A stretch of 34,359 bases of DNA, taken from contig CAAFXS010000033.1 in NCBI GenBank assembly GCA_900767025.1, positions 1-34,359 on the forward strand, read 5' to 3'. Each line of letters opens with the position of its first letter. Position 1 is the first letter of the stretch. Below, piece after piece: positions 15,200-22,587 of the stretch. Under the pieces are notes generated by a model, which searched no databases, had not been told where the DNA came from, and saw only the letters and a program-made list of their open reading frames with translations. The position numbers were made by a program, and so were the translations under genes. This stretch comes from Clostridia bacterium (GTDB taxonomy: Bacteria; Bacillota; Clostridia; Oscillospirales; Acutalibacteraceae).

Positions 15200-16123
15200 C
15201 TACTTAACAAAGTATCCTTTAATTTTTTTCATACTGCTTTCGGTAATACTGTTGCCGTCATACTCGGCACGGGCGTTATAAACTCCCATATTTTTTTGGT
15301 CACTGCTGATAACCTGCAGTTCATCACCTGCCGAGGAAAAGTCACGGACGGTTATGTCGGTATCCGCAGTGGCAATATAGCTTTTAAACAGCTCCTCACT
15401 GTTACCGTAATTTTCGCTGTTTATCTGCTGTGACAGTGCGGCAAGCATCAGCTCATTTGCCTGGGACGGATTATTTTCACTGTCAAGGTAATATCTTATC
15501 AGATTAACAAATCTTTTTCCGTCGATTGTTTGCTCGCCTGCGCTGATTTTTATACTGTATGAAACAGGACTTTTTTCCTCCCTGTACTTTATATCATTGA
15601 GAATGGGATAGTTAATACTGCCCAGGGTATTGAAAAGCTCCTCATAATCGTCGGCTTCCATTGAAATAAAGTAATCAAAATCAGTACCCAAAGCAACGCT
15701 GATAGCGGATTTAACATTTTGAATTCCCGAATTTTTAAACAAATCCATTAAAGAGCTGCCGTCTAAAACCGTATTTGCCTTAAAACTGCAGACCTTATAT
15801 GCACTGCCGTCCAAATCTACCTGAACTGCCGTAACAAAAAGCAATGTTTCATCCTCATAAACGGAGAAAAGAAAATTTTTCTTTCCGCTGACCTGAGGAA
15901 GATTAACGGTTTCCTCTTCCTCGATATTATTTACCTGTGTGGTTTGTTCCGGGGCAAAAAAATTTTTTGCGCTGAAGCCGTTAACGGCACCTACAACCGT
16001 AACAAATACAACAGTAAAAACCAAAATTACAGCAAGTGCAGTAAGCAGAATTTTCTGCTCTGCAGAGCGCTCTTTGTTAACCTTTGAAAAATATATGTCG
16101 CCTCTGTTTTTAAATATTCTCAT
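15200..16123 (-). CDS. Membrane-anchored, divergent LytR-CpsA-Psr (LCP)-like protein
   Basis: 307 residues. A basic cytosolic start is followed by one membrane helix at about 25-48, then an extracellular domain. The pattern from about 80 to 240 (hydrophobic strand FLFSVY, LFVTAVQVDLDG, a long helix ending GTDFDYFISMEADDYEELFNTLGSI, then DGKRFVNLIRYYL) follows LCP domains. The Arg in SxRDT is absent (region reads FKANTVL) and the second Arg pair near a QANE segment is missing. It may be a non-catalytic LCP relative; the assignment is by pattern only. AGGAGGTG precedes the ATG. First gene of the fol operon. Confidence 0.6.
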   Translation of the reverse strand: MRIFKNRGDIYFSKVNKERSAEQKILLTALAVILVFTVVFVTVVGAVNGFSAKNFFAPEQTTQVNNIEEEETVNLPQVSGKKNFLFSVYEDETLLFVTAVQVDLDGSAYKVCSFKANTVLDGSSLMDLFKNSGIQNVKSAISVALGTDFDYFISMEADDYEELFNTLGSINYPILNDIKYREEKSPVSYSIKISAGEQTIDGKRFVNLIRYYLDSENNPSQANELMLAALSQQINSENYGNSEELFKSYIATADTDITVRDFSSAGDELQVISSDQKNMGVYNARAEYDGNSITESSMKKIKGYFVK

Positions 16124-16142
16124 ACTGCACCTCCTACAAGGT

Positions 16143-16171
16143 ATTATACATTATGGCATTGCATTTTACAA
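16143..16171 (-). promoter_or_regulatory. Promoter of the LCP-like/fol operon
   Basis: Minus strand: TTGTAA (16166-16171), 17-nt spacer, TATAAT (16143-16148), about 20 nt before the ATG at 16123. Confidence 0.65.
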
Positions 16172-16255
16172 GTAGTATTAATATTTACTAATCTATATAA
16201 TATATATTATTTAAAAAATATATATTTATATATTGATTTAATAATTAAAAACTGA
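16172..16255. other. Extremely AT-rich segment upstream of dnaA
   Basis: Almost entirely A and T (runs such as TATATAATATATATTATTT). It lies between the divergent promoters of the fol operon and dnaA. It could ease promoter opening or be an auxiliary unwinding element of a bipartite origin; TTTTACACA just beyond is a weak DnaA-box match. Confidence 0.45.
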
Positions 16256-16261
16256 TATAAT
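16233..16261 (+). promoter_or_regulatory. Promoter of dnaA
   Basis: TTGATT (16233-16238), 17-nt spacer, TATAAT (16256-16261). Followed by SD AAGGAGGT (16313-16320). Confidence 0.8.
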
Positions 16262-16324
16262 GTTAAACAGATTAGTGTTTTTACACATTTTTTTATTGCT
16301 TTGTTAAAAACTAAGGAGGTTTGT

Positions 16325-17680
16325 ATGGAATCCTTTAACGATATATGGCAGGCAGTTCTTGACTATTTCAAGGTCCGTGTTACCGAAACTGCCTATGATT
16401 TGTGGATAAAGATTATTAAATTTGAAAATTTTGAAAATTCAACAGTTACACTGCGTTTTCCCACACCTATGCACAAAAACATTGTTTCCTCCCAGTACGG
16501 TGCACTTTTTGAGGAGGCATTTGAAAATATTTTAGGCTTTAGGGTAAGCATTGAATATGTGTGCGATGAGGTAAAAAAGGACGAAAATAAGAGTGAAAAC
16601 CGCACTGCTGTTCTTGACAAGCACCTTGAGGATTACAAAAACGAGCAGTTCACCTTTGAAAACTTTATTGTTGCACCCAGCAACAGATTTGCATATGCGG
16701 CGGCAAAGGCAGTAGCCAGCGACCCGGGTGCAAGGAATTCATCGGGTGCCTTTAACAATTACAATCCTCTTTTTATTTACGGTAATTCCGGACTGGGCAA
16801 AACTCACATTTTAAACGCCATCTGCCACGAGATTGAAAAAACCTTCCCGGATATGAACATTATGTATATCAGAGCGGAGCAGTTTCTTAACGAGTTTTTG
16901 CAGGCTTTGCAGAACAAAACAATTGATGAATTTCACAATAAGTACAGAAACAACATTGATGTTCTGTTGATTGACGATATTCAGTTTATTTCGGGAAAAA
17001 CCTCTACCGAGGAGGAATTTTTCCACACCTTTGACACACTTGTTTACAACGGTAAGCAGGTAGTTATCACATCGGACAGACCGCCAAAGGACATTCAGTC
17101 AATTACCGACAGGCTTAAATCAAGATTTGAGGACGGACTTTTGGCAGACATTAATCCCCCTGAATTTGAAACAAGATGCGAAATCATCAAAAGAAAAGCA
17201 AAGCTGCTTAATTTCAAAATTGATGATACGGTGGTTGAATATATTGCAGACAAAATAAAAACCAACATCCGTCAGCTTGAGGGCGTTACAAAAAAACTTT
17301 ATGCTCTTTGCGATTTAAACGGCCACGAGCCAACCGTTGCACTTGCTCAAAATGTTATCAAGGCAATTATGGAGGAAACACAGCCCCTGCCTGTTACAAT
17401 TCAGCGTATTGTTGACGAGGTCAGCAGAACAACAGGTATTTCCGTTGAGGATATTTACAGCAAGGTGCAAAAGGCAAATATTTCCCACGCCAGAAAAATA
17501 ACCTTTTATATAGTAAGAAAGGTTACAAATATGAGCTATGAGGACATCGGCGAGGAGTTCAAAAAGCATCACTCAACTGTTATGTATAACATTGAGCAGA
17601 TTGAAAAGGAAATGGCGGAAAATTCAAAGCTTGCAAGGCAGGTTAATGATATCATCAATAACATCAAGGGAGAGCAGTAG
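16325..17680 (+). CDS. dnaA: Chromosomal replication initiator DnaA (divergent DNA-binding domain)
   Basis: AAA+ initiator that binds DnaA boxes, oligomerises and opens oriC. 451 residues from ATG 16325 (SD AAGGAGGT); a TTG at 16301 is the other in-frame option. Domain I about 1-80, short linker, AAA+ about 115-330 with GNSGLGKTH (Walker A), LLIDDIQF (Walker B) and sensor ITDRLKSRF, then domain IV about 345-451. Domain IV is unusual. Aligned without gaps with E. coli across SKVQKANISHAR, the Arg399 equivalent is Gln382. The GGRDHTTV recognition loop is KKHHSTV (413-419), one residue shorter and without the Arg-Asp. The rest of the helix-turn-helix (MSYEDIGEEF) is intact. Heads the dnaA-gyrA block. 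Confidence 0.97.
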   Translation: MESFNDIWQAVLDYFKVRVTETAYDLWIKIIKFENFENSTVTLRFPTPMHKNIVSSQYGALFEEAFENILGFRVSIEYVCDEVKKDENKSENRTAVLDKHLEDYKNEQFTFENFIVAPSNRFAYAAAKAVASDPGARNSSGAFNNYNPLFIYGNSGLGKTHILNAICHEIEKTFPDMNIMYIRAEQFLNEFLQALQNKTIDEFHNKYRNNIDVLLIDDIQFISGKTSTEEEFFHTFDTLVYNGKQVVITSDRPPKDIQSITDRLKSRFEDGLLADINPPEFETRCEIIKRKAKLLNFKIDDTVVEYIADKIKTNIRQLEGVTKKLYALCDLNGHEPTVALAQNVIKAIMEETQPLPVTIQRIVDEVSRTTGISVEDIYSKVQKANISHARKITFYIVRKVTNMSYEDIGEEFKKHHSTVMYNIEQIEKEMAENSKLARQVNDIINNIKGEQ

Positions 17681-17898
17681 TTTTCAACACTTTTTTACTT
17701 TTCCTCATAGGAGTTTTTAAAAATAATGTTGAAAAAAACAGTTTTTCACAATATACACATTTTTTAAACAAACGAAAAAGAAAGATTTTTGCCTTTATAT
17801 CTGCCTGTAATAAGAAATATAAAAGTTTTCAACAATTTCCACAGCATATATTACTTTTACTAAAAGTCAATATTCTATGATAGACGGAGGATAAAAAA
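17681..17898. other. Probable replication origin oriC (dnaA-dnaN intergenic region)
   Basis: AT-rich gap of 218 nt. DnaA-box-like nonamers: TTTTCAACA at 17681-17689, TGTTGAAAA at 17727-17735 (minus), TTTTTCACA at 17742-17750, TTTTCAACA at 17826-17834 and ATTTCCACA at 17835-17843, the last two directly adjacent. Seven nt further is TTACTTTTACTA (17851-17862), whose complement reads as 3'-AAT-GAA-AAT-GAT-5'. This resembles the DnaA-trio tract beside the last boxes in the B. subtilis unwinding region. Position and arrangement support oriC, with opening towards dnaN. The boxes are not the canonical TTATCCACA. Confidence 0.82.
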
Positions 17899-19011
17899 AT
17901 GAAATTTACCTGTAACACAAAGCAGCTCAGCGACGCCTGTTCAAATGTTATGAGAGCAGTAAGCACAAAGGTTACAATACCTACCATTGAGGGCATACTC
18001 ATTGAATGCGGTTCGGACACATTAAGTCTTACAGGCTATGACTTTGAATTCGGTATTAACACAACACTTGAGGCAAATGTTGTTGAGCCCGGTGCAATTG
18101 TTATTAATGCAAAGGTTATCAGCGATATTATAAGAAAGCTGCCTGAGGGCAATGTTACCTTTGATATCAGCGGAACATCGGTTTCAATTATCAGCGGCGC
18201 CGCTCAATACAGTATTATGGGTATTGATGCAGACGATTATCCGGAGCTTCCGTCGGTTTCAGGGGGTTATCCTCTGTTTTTAAATGAGGCAGTATTGCAG
18301 AGCATGATTTCACAGACACTTTTTGCAGTTGCAGATAATGAAAGCTCAAAGCCTGTTCACACAGGTCTTAAATTTGAGCTAACTCAAAATCAGTTAAGGC
18401 TTGTGGGTGTTGACGGCTACAGGCTTGCCGTAAGAACAGAAACAGTTAAATATGACGGCGAGGATATCAGCTTTATTGTGCCTAAAAAAACAATAAGAGA
18501 AATTATTAAGCTTATGGGCACCGATAATGAAAAAAATGTTTCAGTAAGCGTCGGCAAAAGACATATTGTTTTTGATATTGATAATTACAGTGTAATAAGC
18601 AGACTCCTTGACGGTGATTTTCTTGATTACAACGCCGCTATTCCGAAAACTGCAACAACAACTGTTTTAATTAATACAAACGATGCCATTGACTGCATTG
18701 AAAGAACTCTGCCTGTTATTGAAAATGACAAGAAAAATCCTATCCGCTGTCTTTTTGATAACGATGAAATGAGGGTTTCAACAGTGTCAAGCCTCGGCAG
18801 AGTTGTTGACTACACCCACGCAAATGTCAGCGGTGACAGAGTTGAAATCGGCTTTAACTCAAAATTCATTCTTGATGCACTTAGGGCATCGGACACCGAC
18901 CAGGTAAGAATTGAGCTTAACAGTGCGGTAAGTCCTGCAAAGGTTATGCCTGTTAACGACGACAGCTTTTTGTTTTTAGTTCTGCCTATGAGACTTAAAA
19001 ACGAGGTATAA
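17899..19011 (+). CDS. dnaN: DNA polymerase III beta subunit (sliding clamp)
   Basis: Ring-shaped processivity clamp that tethers polymerases and repair proteins to DNA. 370 residues in three DNA-clamp domains. Recognisable: KVTIPTIEGILIE, LTGYDFEFGI, GLKFEL followed by VGVDGYRLAVR, SRLLDGDFLDY, and the C-terminal PVNDDSFLFLVLPMRL characteristic of DnaN. GGAGG lies 8 nt before the ATG. Directly after oriC and 2 nt before rlbA. Confidence 0.98.
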   Translation: MKFTCNTKQLSDACSNVMRAVSTKVTIPTIEGILIECGSDTLSLTGYDFEFGINTTLEANVVEPGAIVINAKVISDIIRKLPEGNVTFDISGTSVSIISGAAQYSIMGIDADDYPELPSVSGGYPLFLNEAVLQSMISQTLFAVADNESSKPVHTGLKFELTQNQLRLVGVDGYRLAVRTETVKYDGEDISFIVPKKTIREIIKLMGTDNEKNVSVSVGKRHIVFDIDNYSVISRLLDGDFLDYNAAIPKTATTTVLINTNDAIDCIERTLPVIENDKKNPIRCLFDNDEMRVSTVSSLGRVVDYTHANVSGDRVEIGFNSKFILDALRASDTDQVRIELNSAVSPAKVMPVNDDSFLFLVLPMRLKNEV

Positions 19012-19013
19012 GT

Positions 19014-19262
19014 ATGAAAATAAAGGTTAAAGCGGCTGACAGAAAAAGCGAAGATGTTTTTATTAGTACTGAATTTATAAGGCTTGATTCACTGTTAAAA
19101 TTCAAGGGTATTGCAGAAACAGGCGGTCAGGCAAAGCAGTTTATTGCAGATAATTATGTTAAGGTTAACGGTAAAATCTGCAATGCAAGAGGTAAAAAAA
19201 TCCGCAGCGGTGACACCGTCAGTGTGTTTGGAACGGATTATCATATAAAAAATGAAAATTAA
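19014..19262 (+). CDS. rlbA: S4-domain RNA-binding protein RlbA/YaaA type
   Basis: 82 residues with a C-terminal S4 domain (about 20-78: IRLDSLLKFKGIAETGGQAK, VKVNGKICNARGKKIRSGD). Family known from the dnaN-recF interval of Firmicutes (B. subtilis yaaA/rlbA), linked to ribosome assembly. Its end overlaps recF by 11 nt and its start follows dnaN by 2 nt, so it is translationally packed in the operon. Confidence 0.9.
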   Translation: MKIKVKAADRKSEDVFISTEFIRLDSLLKFKGIAETGGQAKQFIADNYVKVNGKICNARGKKIRSGDTVSVFGTDYHIKNEN

Positions 19263-20340
19263 TTCGGCAGAAATTGAAAATTTCAGAAATATTGAAAGGC
19301 TGAGCCTTGATTTTGACCAGGTTAATATAATCTACGGCGAAAATGCCCAGGGCAAAACAAATTTAATAGAGGCGATTTATCTTTTCACCGGCAGTAAAAG
19401 CTTTCGTGGAGTTAAGGATAAGGAGCTTGTTAAATTCGGCAGTGATTTTGCACGGCTTAAAATTGAATTTGAAAATAACAGCAGGCAGCAGAATGCGGAG
19501 ATTTTTATTGAAAACCGCAGGAGTGCGTCACTTAACGGTGTGAAAAAGAAAAGCACTGCGGCGTTAGGTGAGGAGCTGAAAGCAGTTATTTTTTCACCTG
19601 TTCATCTTTCAATGGTTAAGGACGGTCCTCTGGAAAGACGCAGATTTATTGACAATGCCTTGTGTCAACTGAAATCAAATTACCGCAATGTTTTAAAGGA
19701 ATATAACCGCAGTCTTACCCAAAGAAATATGCTGTTAAAGGATATAGGTAAAAACAGCAGTCTTTCCGATATGCTTTATATTTGGGATAAAAATTTAGCA
19801 ATAAGCGGTGCAAAAATAATTTATCAGCGACAGAAATATATTGAGGCTTTACTGCCCTATGCAAAGGAAATATTTAACGGTCTTTCATCAGGTAAGGAAA
19901 ATATTGATTTAATATTAAAGGGTCCTTTCGGCTATGAAAATATGACTGTTGAGGAAATACAAAAGCAACTTATGTTTGCCCTTGATAATAACAGGGGTAA
20001 CGATATTATTAACAGAATAACAACCGTGGGTCCCCACCGTGACGATATGGAAATACTCATTAACGGCAAAAGTGCAAGGAGCTTTGGCTCCCAGGGTCAG
20101 CAGCGTTCATGTGTGCTTGCCCTAAAGCTTGCAGAGGCAAGCCTGCTTAACGAAATGACCGAGGACAGACCCTTGGCACTCCTTGATGATGTTATGAGTG
20201 AGCTTGATATTTCACGGCAGGATTATATTTTAAATCACATTAAGGACTGGCAGGTGTTTATAACCTGCTGTGACGCCAACACGGTGTTAAGACTGAAAGA
20301 GGGTAAAACCTTTCATATTCAAAACGGAGGTCTTGTCTGA
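19252..20340 (+). CDS. recF: DNA replication and repair protein RecF
   Basis: SMC-like ATPase that helps RecO/RecR load RecA at gaps. 362 residues. Walker A GENAQGKTN at 30-38, LTQRNMLLKD in the middle, ABC signature SFGSQGQQRS, and Walker B ALLDDVMSELD. N-terminal FRNIERLSLDFDQVNIIYG is typical. Its start overlaps rlbA and its stop overlaps the next ATG (TGATG). Confidence 0.97.
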   Translation: MKINSAEIENFRNIERLSLDFDQVNIIYGENAQGKTNLIEAIYLFTGSKSFRGVKDKELVKFGSDFARLKIEFENNSRQQNAEIFIENRRSASLNGVKKKSTAALGEELKAVIFSPVHLSMVKDGPLERRRFIDNALCQLKSNYRNVLKEYNRSLTQRNMLLKDIGKNSSLSDMLYIWDKNLAISGAKIIYQRQKYIEALLPYAKEIFNGLSSGKENIDLILKGPFGYENMTVEEIQKQLMFALDNNRGNDIINRITTVGPHRDDMEILINGKSARSFGSQGQQRSCVLALKLAEASLLNEMTEDRPLALLDDVMSELDISRQDYILNHIKDWQVFITCCDANTVLRLKEGKTFHIQNGGLV

Positions 20341-20573
20341 TGTATATTCATTTGGGCGAAGATACCGTTATCAGCACAAAGGATATTATCGGTATTTTTG
20401 ATATGGACACATCAACGGTGGGCAAAGCAAGCCGTGATTACCTTTCAAAAGCCGAAAAGGATAAAAAAGTAATTTATGTAAATTATGAGCTACCCAAAAG
20501 CTTTATAGTTTGCAGGGATAAAATTTATGTTTGCCCTCTTAACACGGCAACACTGCTGAAGAGGTGTAAATAA
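20340..20573 (+). CDS. remB: RemB/YaaB-like regulatory protein (DUF370)
   Basis: 77 residues. YIHLGEDTVISTKDIIGIFDMD and the C-terminal FIVCRDKIYVCPLNTATLLKR match the DUF370 family in the recF-gyrB interval of Firmicutes. In Bacillus the paralogue RemA is a DNA-binding matrix regulator; the function of RemB (YaaB) is less clear. ATG overlaps the recF stop by one base. Confidence 0.9.
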   Translation: MYIHLGEDTVISTKDIIGIFDMDTSTVGKASRDYLSKAEKDKKVIYVNYELPKSFIVCRDKIYVCPLNTATLLKRCK

Positions 20574-20588
20574 GGAGAGTTTTATTTT

Positions 20589-22556
20589 ATGAGCGAAGAA
20601 ATCAAAACAAATTTAGAAGAAGAGGATATTGATACCGTTGTTACCGAGGAATATTCCGCCAAGGATATTCAGGTGCTTGAGGGACTTGAGGCAGTTAGAA
20701 AAAGACCCGGTATGTATATCGGTTCAACAGGACCAAGGGGACTCCATCACCTTGTTTATGAAATTGTGGACAACTCTATCGACGAGGCACTTGCAGGAGT
20801 TTGTACTCATATTGAATGTGATATTCTGCCGGGTAACATTATTCAGGTAAAGGATAACGGTCGTGGTATTCCCACAGGCATTAACGAAAAAACAGGACTG
20901 CCGGCAGTTACGGTTGTTTTAACTGTGCTTCACGCAGGCGGTAAGTTCGGCGGCTCGGGTTATAAGGTGTCCGGCGGCTTGCACGGTGTTGGTTCATCGG
21001 TAGTTAACGCCCTTTCCGAATGGCTGGAGGTTGAGGTAACTCAAAACGGCCATATCTATTCACAAAAGTTTGAAAGAGGTATTCCTGTTAACGACCTTCA
21101 TATTATCGGTGATGCAGAGGGCCACGGAACACTTATCCGCTTTAAAGCAGATGCAGATATTTTCCAGGAAACTACTACATACGAATATGATATTCTTGCA
21201 AGAAGGCTCAGGGAGCAGGCATTTCTTAATGCAGGTCTTTCCATCACTCTTTCAGATAAGAGAAGCGATGACCCGGAGGAGCAGGTAAGCGAGGAGTTCT
21301 GCTATGAGGGCGGTATCCGTTCCTTTGTTGAATATATCAACACCAGCAGAGGTCTTAATCCAATTCAGGACGAGGTTATCCACCTTTCAACAACAAAGGG
21401 TGACAGAAGTGCCGAGGTTGCACTTTGCTACACTGATTCATATAATGAAACACTTTTATCCTTTGCAAACAACATTAATACCATTGACGGCGGTACTCAC
21501 GAAACAGGCTTTAAAACCGCACTTACAAGAGTTTTCAACGATTACGGCAGAAAATTCGGTATTCTTAAGGATAACGACAAAAAATTCTCCGGCGAGGATG
21601 TCCGTGAGGGCATTACCGCCGTTATATCCGTTAAGCTGACCGAGGCACAGTTTGAGGGACAGACAAAGGGCAAGCTGGGTAACACTGATATAACCGGCTT
21701 GGTTTCCTCTATGCTTTATGAAAAGCTGATGACCTATTTTGAGGAAAATCCGTCAGTTGCCAAGGTGCTTATCAACAAATCCCTTGATGCATCACGCGCA
21801 AGAGAGGCTGCAAGAAAAGCAAGGGAAAATGCCAGAAGAAAGTCACCTCTTGAAAGCAATTCACTGCCGGGTAAGCTTGCCGACTGTATCAGCAAGGACC
21901 CGTCAAAATGCGAAATATACATTGTCGAGGGTGACTCCGCAGGCGGTTCCGCAAAGGACGGCAGAGACAAGGAGCATATGGCAATTCTTCCCCTTTGGGG
22001 TAAAATGCTTAATGTTGAAAAGGCAAGAGTGGACAAGGTTATCACCAACGAAAAGCTTATTCCCGTTGTTATGGCTTTAGGAACAGGTATCGGTGATGAT
22101 TTTGACATTACAAAGCTCCGTTACCATAAGATTATCATTATGGCGGATGCCGATGTGGACGGTGCTCACATCAGAACACTGCTTTTAACCTTCTTCTTCC
22201 GCTATATGCCACAGATTATTGAGGAGGGGTATGTTTACCTTGCACAGCCACCGCTTTTCAAGGTTTCAAAGGGCAAAAAGAGCGCTTACGCTTATTCCGA
22301 CGAGGAAAGAGATGCGAAAATTGAAGAATTCGGCGGTGACTGCGATATTCAGCGATACAAAGGTTTAGGTGAAATGGACCCTGACCAGCTTTGGGAAACC
22401 ACAATGGACCCTGAATTCAGAACAATGCTTCGTGTTACTGTTGAGGATGTTCAGCGAGCCAGCGAAAATTTCTCAATCCTTATGGGTGACAATGTTGAGC
22501 CAAGGCGTGAATTTATTGAGAAAAACGCTAAATTCGTACAAAATCTTGATGTATAA
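20589..22556 (+). CDS. gyrB: DNA gyrase subunit B
   Basis: ATPase subunit of gyrase, which adds negative supercoils. 655 residues. GHKL ATPase: YEIVDNSIDEALAG, DNGRGIPTG, and LHGVGSSVVNALS; transducer with QTKGKLGN; TOPRIM with EGDSAGGSA and DADVDGAHIRTL; C-terminal QRYKGLGEM and FIEKNAKFVQNLDV. Length and motifs fit GyrB rather than ParE, as does location next to gyrA. AAGGAGAG precedes the ATG. Confidence 0.98.
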   Translation: MSEEIKTNLEEEDIDTVVTEEYSAKDIQVLEGLEAVRKRPGMYIGSTGPRGLHHLVYEIVDNSIDEALAGVCTHIECDILPGNIIQVKDNGRGIPTGINEKTGLPAVTVVLTVLHAGGKFGGSGYKVSGGLHGVGSSVVNALSEWLEVEVTQNGHIYSQKFERGIPVNDLHIIGDAEGHGTLIRFKADADIFQETTTYEYDILARRLREQAFLNAGLSITLSDKRSDDPEEQVSEEFCYEGGIRSFVEYINTSRGLNPIQDEVIHLSTTKGDRSAEVALCYTDSYNETLLSFANNINTIDGGTHETGFKTALTRVFNDYGRKFGILKDNDKKFSGEDVREGITAVISVKLTEAQFEGQTKGKLGNTDITGLVSSMLYEKLMTYFEENPSVAKVLINKSLDASRAREAARKARENARRKSPLESNSLPGKLADCISKDPSKCEIYIVEGDSAGGSAKDGRDKEHMAILPLWGKMLNVEKARVDKVITNEKLIPVVMALGTGIGDDFDITKLRYHKIIIMADADVDGAHIRTLLLTFFFRYMPQIIEEGYVYLAQPPLFKVSKGKKSAYAYSDEERDAKIEEFGGDCDIQRYKGLGEMDPDQLWETTMDPEFRTMLRVTVEDVQRASENFSILMGDNVEPRREFIEKNAKFVQNLDV

Positions 22557-22587
22557 CACCTGATGCTTGAAAGGAACTATATATTTT

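Noticed and set aside
16401..16409. Perfect TTATCCACA (minus strand) within dnaA as an origin box
   Set aside because: It is a single site that encodes part of a conserved DnaA domain I stretch (YDLWIKI); coding constraint explains it, although a role cannot be excluded.
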